DNA of 5,548 bases, taken from positions 1 to 5,548 of the forward strand of contig JBMNSG010000145.1 in assembly GCA_050945075.1 (NCBI GenBank). The letters are read 5' to 3'. This document shows positions 1 to 5,548 of this stretch, one piece after another. The stretch comes from UBA7485 sp050945075 (GTDB lineage: Bacteria; Bacillota; Clostridia; Eubacteriales; Eubacteriaceae). The notes under the pieces are model-generated. The model was given only the letters and a program-made list of their open reading frames with translations, was not told where the DNA came from and searched no databases. The first letter of the stretch is position 1; each line of letters starts with the position of its first letter. The position numbers were made by a program, and so were the translations under genes.

Positions 1-226
1 AATGATTTCCACACATGGCCTGATATCCCAGCTCGGTTATTTCCTGGGCAGAGGAACGCTGTATTCGCTGGCTGTGGTACTGTTTGTCCTTCCGGGACTG
101 CTTTACATCTTTGACCGGATTGTGGTCAGCAGTAAAGAACCGAAAGCGAAACGAGCCAGACACGGCAGACGTCTGGTTCATCAGATGATTCTGAAGGCTC
201 AGGACCAGAACTCCGGCGAACATTGA
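1..226 (+). CDS. MMPL/RND-family exporter, C-terminal end (5' partial)
   Basis: This is the last part of a gene that enters from the left; the first full codon is at base 2, and the ATG there is probably internal. The visible 74 residues start with a short polar stretch (STHGLISQLG), followed by a glycine- and leucine-rich hydrophobic segment at about residues 12-38 (GRGTLYSLAVVLFVLPGLLY). They end in a basic cytoplasmic tail (KEPKAKRARHGRR). This arrangement, with the last transmembrane helix ending in a 'LFVLPGLLYIFD'-like motif, is what I know from the C terminus of MMPL (YdfJ-like) members of the RND superfamily, proton-driven exporters of lipids or hydrophobic compounds. The substrate cannot be read from the fragment. 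The stop lies 16 bases before the next ATG, so the two genes are very likely co-transcribed. The family call is good but rests only on the terminal helix; another polytopic membrane protein is possible. Confidence 0.72.
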   Translation, partial: MISTHGLISQLGYFLGRGTLYSLAVVLFVLPGLLYIFDRIVVSSKEPKAKRARHGRRLVHQMILKAQDQNSGEH

Positions 227-242
227 GGGCAGGAAATATACA

Positions 243-2252
243 ATGAAAAACAGAAAGAAAATTAATATGAAGAAAAACGGAAAACGCACCGGTGCACTGG
301 TACTGGCAGTGCTGACGGCCTCCATGTTCTGTATGCCGGTTCAGGCTGCGGATACCCAGGCCGCCTCCACTACTGAAAAGAATAAAGAAGAAGTGATTTA
401 TATCAATACCACCGCCGGCGGCAGTCCGGAAAGTGTATACGCAGTGAACATTTCACCCGGCGGCACCATTCAGGATCACGGAAATTATTCAGCGGTCAAA
501 ATGCTGACTACCGATGATGCAATCTCCCTGACCGGCGACACTGTCAGCTTTACCACCAATGCCGAAAAGGTCTATTATCAGGGCGATATGATCAATACCA
601 GAATTCCCTGGAATATCTCGATTCGTTATTACATTGACGGAGTTGAATATTCTGCACAGGACGTTGCCGGTAAAAGCGGACACCTGGAAATCAAATACAA
701 TGTTACTCAGAATCAGAGTGACACCAGCGGTTTTTATGATAATTATGCGCTGGAATCCAATTTTACTCTGGATGCGGACAAGTGCAGCAATATCACAGCC
801 GACGGTGCCACCATTGCCAATGTCGGCAGCAACAAACAGATCTCATACATTATTCTGCCGGGACAGGGAATAGACACCACTATTTCTGCTGATGTCACTG
901 ATTTTGAAATGGAATCAGCTGCCATTAACGGCGTTAAACTCAATATGAATCTGGATATCGATGAGGATTCATTAAAGGCACAGATTGATGAACTCCTTGA
1001 TGCGCAGGCACAAGTCAGCGATGGTGCGTTTGAGGTAGCTGATGCCACTGAAACCCTGAAGAGCGGCAGCAGCACCCTCAATGACGGTGCCGGCAGCGTT
1101 TCTTCAGGCAGTGACGAACTGAATCAGGGCGTTCAGCAGCTGCAGTCCGGGATCCAGACCGCGCAGAACGGACTTGACCAGATCGCTGCCAACTCAGGAA
1201 CACTGCGCGATTCATCATCACAGGTTTATACAGCGCTTCAGACTATTCAAGGTGCCCTTGACAGTGTTTCAGTCAGTACTGACAGTCTGACTACACTGAC
1301 CACTTCATCATCTCAGATCAGAAGCGGAATCGATACGCTTAATACCGGTATGAGTCAGCTGCAGGCGGCTATCGGTTCGGCAGGTTATAAACAGACCATG
1401 TCGGACAACGGACTGGACGTCGACAGTCTTCAGGAACAAAACAACACTGCAGTCAGTACACTGACCACCCAGATCCAGGAGCTCGGTCAGCAGTATCAGG
1501 CTGCGCTGCAGGCCGGAGATGAAACCACAGCCGCACAGCTCAAAGCCCAGATAGACTCACTCACAGATACTGTCAAGCTGATCGGCGCCAACAACGCTGC
1601 TGTTAGCGGTGCTGAAAGCTATATGGACGGGGTTTCGGATCAGGCGCAGACGGTTACTGACGGTCTGTCTTCACTTGATACGCAGTATGCGCAGTTTGAC
1701 GATGGCGTACAGTCGTTGCCGGGAACCATAAACGGACTGCTGGGGCAGCTTGATACCCTCAAATCCGCTATCAGTACATTAACCACCTCATACGGTGAAC
1801 TCAACAGCGGTATCGATTCTTATACGCAGGGGGTAGACACACTGGCAAGCGGTTATACAGAAATTACCAAAGGTGTCTCAACGCTGGCAAGCGGGAGTGC
1901 TTCTCTTGCTCAGGGTTCCGGAAGTCTTTACAGCGGGACCCAGAGTCTGTACTCTGGTGTTTCCCAGCTCTGTGATGGTGCCGGTACACTGGCAAGCGGC
2001 ACACTGACACTTAAAGACCAGACCAATACCTCTGTAAATGATGCAGAAGGTCAGGTTGAAAACATCCTCGATTCACTGAGCGGGGATTCGGAAACGGTGT
2101 CTTTTGTTTCGGACAAGAATCAGGACGTCAAATCCGTCCAGTTTGTGATCAAGACCGCCAAAGTAGAAAAAGCAGAACAGCCGGCGGCGCAGGAAACACA
2201 GCAGACTCAGATGAGCTTCTGGGATAAGCTGGTAGCTCTGTTCAAACATTAA
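243..2252 (+). CDS. Secreted YhgE/Pip-like protein with Leu-x-x-Gly heptad repeats
   Basis: A 669-residue exported protein, probably an extracytoplasmic partner of the upstream MMPL exporter. The N terminus has a basic stretch (residues 1-15), a hydrophobic core (17-31) and a likely signal peptidase I site after VQA (33-35); there is no lipobox. Residues about 50-240 look beta-rich, with PWNISIRYYIDG and AGKSGHLEIKY motifs that I recognise from heptad-repeat proteins beside MMPL genes in Bacillota. The rest is helical, with two blocks of X-X-X-Leu-X-X-Gly-type heptads at residues 272-313 and 520-589, as in the YhgE/Pip family. The C-terminal part has a SVQFVIKT motif and an amphipathic tail (FWDKLVALFKH). 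Unlike full-length YhgE/Pip proteins it has no C-terminal membrane helices. AGGA at 231-234, 8 bases upstream, supports this ATG over the in-frame ATG at 267, which lacks a clear binding site. A structural or adaptor role in export is inferred. Confidence 0.85.
   Translation: MKNRKKINMKKNGKRTGALVLAVLTASMFCMPVQAADTQAASTTEKNKEEVIYINTTAGGSPESVYAVNISPGGTIQDHGNYSAVKMLTTDDAISLTGDTVSFTTNAEKVYYQGDMINTRIPWNISIRYYIDGVEYSAQDVAGKSGHLEIKYNVTQNQSDTSGFYDNYALESNFTLDADKCSNITADGATIANVGSNKQISYIILPGQGIDTTISADVTDFEMESAAINGVKLNMNLDIDEDSLKAQIDELLDAQAQVSDGAFEVADATETLKSGSSTLNDGAGSVSSGSDELNQGVQQLQSGIQTAQNGLDQIAANSGTLRDSSSQVYTALQTIQGALDSVSVSTDSLTTLTTSSSQIRSGIDTLNTGMSQLQAAIGSAGYKQTMSDNGLDVDSLQEQNNTAVSTLTTQIQELGQQYQAALQAGDETTAAQLKAQIDSLTDTVKLIGANNAAVSGAESYMDGVSDQAQTVTDGLSSLDTQYAQFDDGVQSLPGTINGLLGQLDTLKSAISTLTTSYGELNSGIDSYTQGVDTLASGYTEITKGVSTLASGSASLAQGSGSLYSGTQSLYSGVSQLCDGAGTLASGTLTLKDQTNTSVNDAEGQVENILDSLSGDSETVSFVSDKNQDVKSVQFVIKTAKVEKAEQPAAQETQQTQMSFWDKLVALFKH
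1056..1181 (+). repeat. Heptad-repeat block 1 (6 x 21 nt, coding)
   Basis: Codons 272-313 of the secreted protein form six consecutive seven-residue units with a hydrophobic residue at position 1 (L, L, V, L, L, A) and Gly at position 4, for example LKSGSST and LNDGAGS. Glycine is strictly kept in all six. The repeat is at protein level; the DNA copies have diverged, so this is not a fresh tandem duplication. Confidence 0.85.
1800..2009 (+). repeat. Heptad-repeat block 2 (10 x 21 nt, coding)
   Basis: Codons 520-589 form ten uninterrupted heptads with a hydrophobic or aromatic residue at position 1 (L, Y, L, I, L, L, L, L, L, L) and an invariant Gly at position 4, such as LASGYTE, LYSGTQS and LASGTLT. 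The block is in strict seven-residue register and predicts a long, regular helical rod. The third base and the outer positions vary between copies, so selection acts on the protein pattern. Confidence 0.9.
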
Positions 2253-2353
2253 ATACACCAGTAAATACCAATTCAGAATCCGAAAACGCCTGAAAAATCG
2301 TATTGTACACTGAAAATAATGTAACGACAATTCCAGATAACTGTTCCTGATAG
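2253..2353. other. Short AT-rich intergenic stretch, nothing clear
   Basis: These 101 bases lie between the stop of the heptad-repeat gene and the terminator hairpin. I see no open reading frame with a ribosome binding site, no credible promoter pair, and only a loose attgtaca/tgta...acaat inverted similarity around 2302-2333. It is best read as the 3' untranslated region of the upstream operon. Confidence 0.5.
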
Positions 2354-2388
2354 AAAAAAGCGGAGATCATCATGATCCCCGCTTTTTT
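2354..2388. terminator. Bidirectional intrinsic terminator between convergent genes
   Basis: A hairpin with A6 on the left (2354-2359), GCGG (2360-2363) pairing with CCGC (2379-2382), an A/C mismatch (2364/2378), GATCA (2365-2369) pairing with TGATC (2373-2377), and a three-base loop (2370-2372), followed by T7 (2383-2389). The A tract and T tract make it work in either direction. It ends the heptad-repeat operon on the + strand and the deoR-type gene on the - strand, whose stop codon (2388-2390) overlaps its right edge. Confidence 0.92.
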
Positions 2389-3170
2389 TATTCTTCTACG
2401 TTTTTTCTGGCCAGAATCACGCGTGTGCTTTTGCTGATTTCGCTGATCAGTGATTCCGGGGCATCGGCGCTGGTAATCAGACCGGTGACTTCATTCCAGT
2501 TAGCGTAGGCAAAGAGTCCGGCACTCTGGCATTTGTCACTGTCTGCAATCGTGTAGACCTTATTGGCTGCGCTGATTACTCTTTTTTTGAATTCTGCTTC
2601 CGAATAAGACAGGGTTGAAGGGCCGGCCAGTCCGTAAAAGCCGTCAGAACCCAGAAAGGCGATATCCGCATGGATCGAATCCAGTGCATCTTCCGCCCAG
2701 CCGCCGACAGCAGCCTTACTGCTGGGACGGATTTTTCCGCCGATCATATAGACGTCATTTTCCGATTCGGACAGCAGCATGGCAATGCTCAGCGAATTGG
2801 TGAAAATAGTCAGTCCGCTCATCAGCACTATTTGTTTGGCCAGTGCCTTGGTGGTGCTCCCTGTGTCAAGAATCACAGCGCTGTGAGGGGGAATCAGCGA
2901 GGCAGCTGTTACAGCGATTTCTGCTTTTTCCGGGCTGTGAGCGGATTCCTTGGCATCAATGGTCTGTTCCACCAGATCGCTTTTGGCAATAGCTCCGCCA
3001 AAGCTCTTTTCGGCAATGCCTTCTTCGTCCAGATAGATAATATCCTTTCTGATGGTTTCGGTTGAGACACCGAAACGTTTTGACAGATCACCAACCTTAA
3101 TGCTGCCCTCCTTCATCAGAATACGGGCGATCTTGTTGCGGCGGTCGGCTGTCAGTGATTTTTTAGACAT
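2388..3170 (-). CDS. DeoR-family transcriptional regulator
   Basis: A 260-residue DNA-binding repressor of the DeoR/GlpR family, the full usual length. Residues 7-60 hold the DeoR winged helix-turn-helix (DRRNKIARILMKEG, then the recognition region VSTETIRKDIIYLDEEG) ending in the typical GGA of the wing. Residues about 76-235 form the DeoRC sensor domain, which is related to phosphosugar isomerases; the ligand-binding loop LDTGSTTKAL (101-110) and the conserved SEAEFKKRVISAA...DSDK segment (190-213) are intact. Such proteins usually bind a phosphorylated sugar and then release the operator. The ATG has a strong AGGAGGA site (3174-3180) 3 bases upstream. The gene is divergent from the dehydrogenase/mtlA-type genes, so it most likely controls them and perhaps itself. 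The inducer is not readable; by context a hexitol or ketose phosphate is plausible. Confidence 0.96.
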   Translation of the reverse strand: MSKKSLTADRRNKIARILMKEGSIKVGDLSKRFGVSTETIRKDIIYLDEEGIAEKSFGGAIAKSDLVEQTIDAKESAHSPEKAEIAVTAASLIPPHSAVILDTGSTTKALAKQIVLMSGLTIFTNSLSIAMLLSESENDVYMIGGKIRPSSKAAVGGWAEDALDSIHADIAFLGSDGFYGLAGPSTLSYSEAEFKKRVISAANKVYTIADSDKCQSAGLFAYANWNEVTGLITSADAPESLISEISKSTRVILARKNVEE

Positions 3171-3181
3171 ATTTCCTCCTG

Positions 3182-3202
3182 CAGTAAGCAGTTCAGTTAC
3201 TG
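3182..3202 (-). promoter_or_regulatory. Inverted repeat in the deoR-type leader
   Basis: CAGTAA (3182-3187) and TTACTG (3197-3202) form a perfect 6-bp inverted repeat with a 9-base spacer. It lies in the predicted leader, one base from the AGGAGGA ribosome binding site (3174-3180). It could be an operator half-site pair for autoregulation or a small RNA hairpin next to the ribosome site. Its function is unproven. Confidence 0.4.
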
Positions 3203-3213
3203 TTTATCCTGTG

Positions 3214-3242
3214 ATTATATTTTAACATAGTCTGGCCGTAAG
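3214..3242 (-). promoter_or_regulatory. Candidate promoter of the deoR-type gene
   Basis: Read on the - strand, TATAAT (3219-3214) is a perfect sigma-A -10 element. At 17-base spacing the -35 position reads CTTACG (3242-3237), only three of six matches to TTGACA. Transcription would start near 3207, giving a leader of about 36 bases. A perfect -10 with a poor -35 fits a weakly expressed regulator. Confidence 0.6.
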
Positions 3243-3270
3243 TCTCTGAAAATCGAAGATAATCACAACT

Positions 3271-3310
3271 GACATAGTTTGAAAAAGTTTGGATAAAGTT
3301 GGATAAAGTT
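3271..3310. repeat. 10-bp-period tandem repeat, candidate operator
   Basis: Four adjoining ten-base units read GACATAGTTT, GAAAAAGTTT, GGATAAAGTT, GGATAAAGTT. The last two are identical, and the AGTT core recurs at 3276, 3286, 3297 and 3307, one helical turn apart each time. The array ends one base before the -35 hexamer of the dehydrogenase promoter. Directly repeated sites spaced by about one turn are known for DeoR-family regulators, so the divergent regulator is the first candidate to bind here. That assignment is inference. Confidence 0.6.
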
Positions 3311-3311
3311 G

Positions 3312-3340
3312 TTGACAGCAACTAATCGCAAGAGTATACT
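3312..3340 (+). promoter_or_regulatory. Sigma-A promoter of the dehydrogenase-mtlA operon
   Basis: TTGACA (3312-3317) is a perfect -35 and TATACT (3335-3340) a five-of-six -10, separated by exactly 17 bases. The start point would be near 3347, leaving a leader of about 78 bases before the ATG at 3425. The promoter is close to consensus, so control is probably by repression; the inverted AGTTG (3307-3311) / CAACT (3319-3323) pair brackets the -35 and is well placed for that. Confidence 0.88.
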
Positions 3341-3370
3341 TGAGTTAAGTTAAGAAATGCATATTAAGCA

Positions 3371-3384
3371 CAACGTATAAGTTG
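3371..3384. promoter_or_regulatory. Imperfect 14-bp palindrome in the operon leader
   Basis: CAACGTATAAGTTG is a palindrome centred on TATA with a single mismatched pair (G3375/A3380). It lies about 25-38 bases after the predicted transcription start. It shares the CAAC/GTTG half-sites seen around the -35, so it may be a second, downstream operator. No footprint evidence exists here. Confidence 0.4.
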
Positions 3385-3424
3385 CGAATTCATTCAATTA
3401 AAAGGAACAGCGAAGGGAAATCAG

Positions 3425-4690
3425 ATGAAAACAAAAGCAGTCAGAATGTACGGAAAAGATGATCTCAGACTTGAAAGCTACGAATTGCCGGAAATCAAAG
3501 ACGATGAAATCCTGGTGAAAATCATGAGTGATTCCATCTGCATGAGCACCTACAAGCTGGTGGATCAGGGAAAGAATCACAAGCGCTGTCCTCAGAATGT
3601 GGATACCAATCCGGTTATTATCGGACATGAATTCTGCGGCGTTATCGAACAGGTTGGTGACAAATGGAAGGATCAGTTTAAAAAAGGCCAGAAGTTTGTT
3701 CAGCAGCCGGCTCTCAACTATAAAGGAAGCCTTGCTTCTCCTGGTTATTCCTATGAAAACTGCGGCGGCGCAGCAACCTACTGTATTATGCCCCATGAAG
3801 TAATGGAACTGGGATGCCTGATGCCGTACGAAGGCAGGAGCTTTTACAAAGGCTCGCTCGGAGAGCCGATGAGCTGCATCATCGGCGGGTACCACGCCAA
3901 CTACCATACCAACAAGCAGAACCGCAACCATGCCATGGGCACAAAGGAAAACGGCAATATTCTGATCATGGGAGGCTGTGGCCCGATGGGACTCGGTGCT
4001 GTCGATTACGGTATCAATTTCGAAAACAAACCGCAGCGTATTGTTGTTACCGATATTGATGATGCCAGAATCGAACGTGCGAAAGAGGTGATTTCACCGG
4101 AATTCGCAAAAGAAAGAGGCATTGACCTGGTCTATGTCAATACAGCCAATATGGAAAATCCGAAGGAAGAGCTTATGGCCATCTCCGAAGGACACGGTTA
4201 CGACGATGTATTTGTATATGCTCCGGTTCGTCAGGTTGCAGAACTGGCGGATGAACTGCTGGCCTTTGACGGATGTATGAATTTCTTCGCGGGCCCGACA
4301 AATAAGGAATTCAAGGCTGATATCAATCTGTACGATGTCCATTACACATCAGCACATATTCTCGGAACAACAGGAGGCGACAATAACGATCTGATCGAAG
4401 CCAATGATCTGTCTGCTAGAGGTGTTCTTGATCCTTCTGTCATGGTCACACATGTAGGCGGTATCGATAGTATTGCAGAAACCACGCTTAATCTGCCCAA
4501 GATTCCGGGTGGAAAAAAACTGACCTATACGCAGTTTGAAATGCCGCTTACCGCGATTGAAGACTTCGAAAAACTCGGAGAAACCGACCCGCTGTTTGCA
4601 AAGCTGGATCAGTCTGTGAAGGCACACAAGGGACTCTGGAACGATGAAGCAGAAGCAATCCTGTTTGACCACTTTGGTGTTCAGGCATAA
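3425..4690 (+). CDS. sorE: Zn-dependent dehydrogenase, L-sorbose-1-phosphate reductase-like
   Basis: A 421-residue medium-chain dehydrogenase. The closest family I recognise is SorE of Klebsiella, which reduces L-sorbose 1-phosphate to D-glucitol 6-phosphate; shared stretches include TNPxIIGHEFCG, GSLxEPxSC, GGHG(Y/F)DD, GCxNFFAGP and the LYDVHYT/FYDVHYA segment. Visible catalytic-zinc ligands are C39, H68-E69 (GHE) and E147 (GEPMSC). The four-cysteine structural-zinc lobe of many alcohol dehydrogenases is absent. The Rossmann fold has GGCGPMGLG at 183-191, and D210 at the end of the second strand points to NAD(H). The start has AAGGG (3413-3417) 7 bases upstream. It is the first gene after the divergent promoter, and mtlA follows after 125 bases, so its true substrate may be another hexitol or ketose phosphate. 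The family is firm; the exact substrate is not. Confidence 0.86.
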   Translation: MKTKAVRMYGKDDLRLESYELPEIKDDEILVKIMSDSICMSTYKLVDQGKNHKRCPQNVDTNPVIIGHEFCGVIEQVGDKWKDQFKKGQKFVQQPALNYKGSLASPGYSYENCGGAATYCIMPHEVMELGCLMPYEGRSFYKGSLGEPMSCIIGGYHANYHTNKQNRNHAMGTKENGNILIMGGCGPMGLGAVDYGINFENKPQRIVVTDIDDARIERAKEVISPEFAKERGIDLVYVNTANMENPKEELMAISEGHGYDDVFVYAPVRQVAELADELLAFDGCMNFFAGPTNKEFKADINLYDVHYTSAHILGTTGGDNNDLIEANDLSARGVLDPSVMVTHVGGIDSIAETTLNLPKIPGGKKLTYTQFEMPLTAIEDFEKLGETDPLFAKLDQSVKAHKGLWNDEAEAILFDHFGVQA

Positions 4691-4711
4691 TTGACCGGAC
4701 AGATTACAGCA

Positions 4712-4774
4712 GGCTGTCTGACATGCCTGGTCTCTTCGGGGATCCCGGGGTTGATGACCCGGAAACAGACAGCC
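4712..4774 (+). ncRNA. Structured intercistronic RNA element (candidate)
   Basis: GGCTGTCTG (4712-4720) pairs perfectly with CAGACAGCC (4766-4774), with further pairs below (C4710-G4776, G4709-C4777). Inside are two small hairpins. One closes with a cUUCGg tetraloop (C4734 to G4739; arm GGTCTC at 4729-4734 against GGGATCC with a bulged T). The other pairs CCGGG (4745-4749) with CCCGG (4758-4762). C4745 is used by both, so the two hairpins compete at the junction. There is no T run after the structure, so it is unlikely to be an intrinsic terminator. An mRNA-stability, processing or sensing element between dehydrogenase and permease is possible; the function is unknown. Confidence 0.5.
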
Positions 4775-4803
4775 GGCAGATTCTGAAATATCACAATAAT
4801 AAC

Positions 4804-4810
4804 AAGGGGA
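4804..4810 (+). promoter_or_regulatory. Ribosome binding site deciding the mtlA start
   Basis: AAGGGGA lies before two adjacent in-frame ATG codons at 4813 and 4816. From the last G (4809) the gap is 3 bases to the first and 6 to the second, so the second ATG is the better start. Confidence 0.65.
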
Positions 4811-4815
4811 AAATG

Positions 4816-5548
4816 ATGAAAGAAAAAGTACAGGTATTCGGCCGCTTCCTGAGCAGCATGGTTATGCCAAATATCGGCGCCTTTATTGCCTGGGGACTGA
4901 TTGCAGCCCTCTTTATTGAAACCGGCTGGCTGCCGAATGAGCAGCTGGCCAAGCTGGTCTCGCCAATGAGCACCTATCTGCTGCCGCTGCTGATCGCCTA
5001 CACCGGCGGTAAGGTGGTACACGGAACACGCGGTGCAGTCACAGGCGCCATCGCCTGCATGGGCGTAATTGTAGCTACTGACGTGCCGATGTTCCTCGGT
5101 GCTATGATTATCGGGCCTTTCTCAGGCTGGGTGATCAAAATGTTCGACAAGTGGTCCAAAGACCACACCATCGCCGGGTTTGAAATGCTGGTCGACAACT
5201 TCTCCATCGGCATTATCGGCGGACTGCTGGCAATCCTTGCTTACTTCGGTTTCGCGCCGGTCATGGAAGGCGCGACTGCAGCCATGGCAGCCGGTGTAAA
5301 CTTCTTCGTATCGCATAACATCCTGCCGCTGGCTTCGATTCTCATCGAACCTGCCAAGGTACTGTTCCTGAACAATGCAATCAATCATGGTATTCTGACA
5401 CCTCTGGGACTGCAGCAGGTCGAAGAAGCTGGAAAATCCATTTTCTTCCTGATGGAATCCAATCCTGGTCCTGGTCTTGGAATCCTGCTGGCCTACTGCA
5501 TTGCCGGCAAGGGAACTGCTAAAACGACCGCACCCGGCGCCATCATCA
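4816..5548 (+). CDS. mtlA: PTS mannitol-type permease, EIIC domain (3' partial)
   Basis: The first 244 codons of a mannitol PTS permease that runs off the right edge. It imports a hexitol, classically D-mannitol, across the membrane and phosphorylates it. The match to E. coli MtlA is strong and collinear with an offset of four residues: VQ(V/S)FGRFLS, VMPNIGAFIAWG (16-27), LLPLLIAYTGGK (55-66), MGVIVATDVPMFLG (82-95), GFEMLVDNFSIGIIG (121-135), LPLASILIEPAK (170-181), NNAINHG (186-192) and ESNPGPG (214-220). H191 corresponds to the conserved H195 of E. coli. Several hydrophobic segments alternate with these motifs, as expected for the membrane-spanning EIIC part. The GIHEI motif, the EIIB domain and any EIIA lie beyond the window. 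Downstream of the SorE-like gene in the same direction, it probably shares its promoter. A related hexitol as substrate cannot be excluded. Confidence 0.95.
   Translation, partial: MKEKVQVFGRFLSSMVMPNIGAFIAWGLIAALFIETGWLPNEQLAKLVSPMSTYLLPLLIAYTGGKVVHGTRGAVTGAIACMGVIVATDVPMFLGAMIIGPFSGWVIKMFDKWSKDHTIAGFEMLVDNFSIGIIGGLLAILAYFGFAPVMEGATAAMAAGVNFFVSHNILPLASILIEPAKVLFLNNAINHGILTPLGLQQVEEAGKSIFFLMESNPGPGLGILLAYCIAGKGTAKTTAPGAII

Noticed and set aside
743..1081. 112-codon - strand open frame inside the heptad-repeat gene
   Set aside because: It lies opposite the signature region of a real protein, and its low-complexity Ser/Leu content reflects the reverse of the repeat codons.
267..2252. Alternative start for the heptad-repeat protein at the second ATG
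   Set aside because: There is no clear ribosome site before it, whereas the ATG at 243 has AGGA at 8-base spacing. Either start keeps the signal peptide.
2670..3065. 131-codon open frame on the + strand inside the deoR-type gene
   Set aside because: It is antisense to a well-conserved regulator and has no binding site or recognisable domain.
3241..3262. Catabolite-response (cre) site around CTGAAAATCGAAGAT
   Set aside because: The half-sites do not match the cre consensus symmetrically; only the TGAAAA part is suggestive.
3398..3931. 177-codon open frame on the - strand opposite the dehydrogenase gene
   Set aside because: It is antisense to conserved catalytic motifs of the SorE-like protein, has no clear ribosome site, and its product resembles no family I know. 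It is a shadow frame.
4691..4719. TTGACC after the dehydrogenase stop as a separate mtlA promoter
   Set aside because: At 17-base spacing the -10 position reads CTGTCT, and other spacings give nothing better. mtlA more likely depends on the promoter at 3312-3340.
4712..4774. Intrinsic terminator after the dehydrogenase gene
   Set aside because: The stem is good, but the arms are 45 bases apart and no T tract follows.
4681..5022. 113-codon - strand open frame covering the sorE-mtlA gap and the start of mtlA
   Set aside because: It overlaps the strongly conserved MtlA N terminus on the other strand and has no ribosome site or family resemblance.

Overview
The window reads as chromosomal DNA from a low-to-moderate G+C member of the Bacillota (Firmicutes), perhaps a gut Erysipelotrichia- or Clostridia-type anaerobe. 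This rests on AGGAGG-type ribosome binding sites, sigma-A promoters, a U-tract terminator, a PTS hexitol gene, and an MMPL exporter paired with a secreted heptad-repeat protein. The genus cannot be fixed from the sequence. I see no mobile element, CRISPR array, tRNA or rRNA.

Left part (1-2252, + strand): the 3' end of an MMPL/RND-type membrane exporter gene, then 16 bases later a 669-residue secreted protein with long X-X-X-Leu-X-X-Gly-type heptad repeats. The two look like one operon and probably work together at the envelope. The operon ends at a bidirectional hairpin terminator (2354-2388), shared with the convergent gene to its right.

Right part (2388-5548): a sugar-catabolism locus. A DeoR-family repressor (2388-3170, - strand) is divergent from a Zn-dependent medium-chain dehydrogenase closest to L-sorbose-1-phosphate reductase SorE (3425-4690). 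This is followed by the 5' part of a mannitol-type PTS permease gene, mtlA (from 4816, running off the window). The 254-base divergent intergenic region carries a near-perfect + strand promoter (TTGACA-17-TATACT), a 10-bp-period tandem repeat directly upstream of it, several AGTTG/CAACT half-sites, and a perfect TATAAT -10 for the repressor. The likely logic is that PTS uptake phosphorylates a hexitol or ketose, the dehydrogenase interconverts the phosphosugar, and the DeoR protein senses a phosphosugar and controls the divergent operon.

The most unusual non-coding element is the 125-base gap between the dehydrogenase gene and mtlA. It can fold into a three-way-junction-like RNA with a perfect 9-bp closing stem and a cUUCGg tetraloop, but has no U-tract, so it is not an ordinary terminator.
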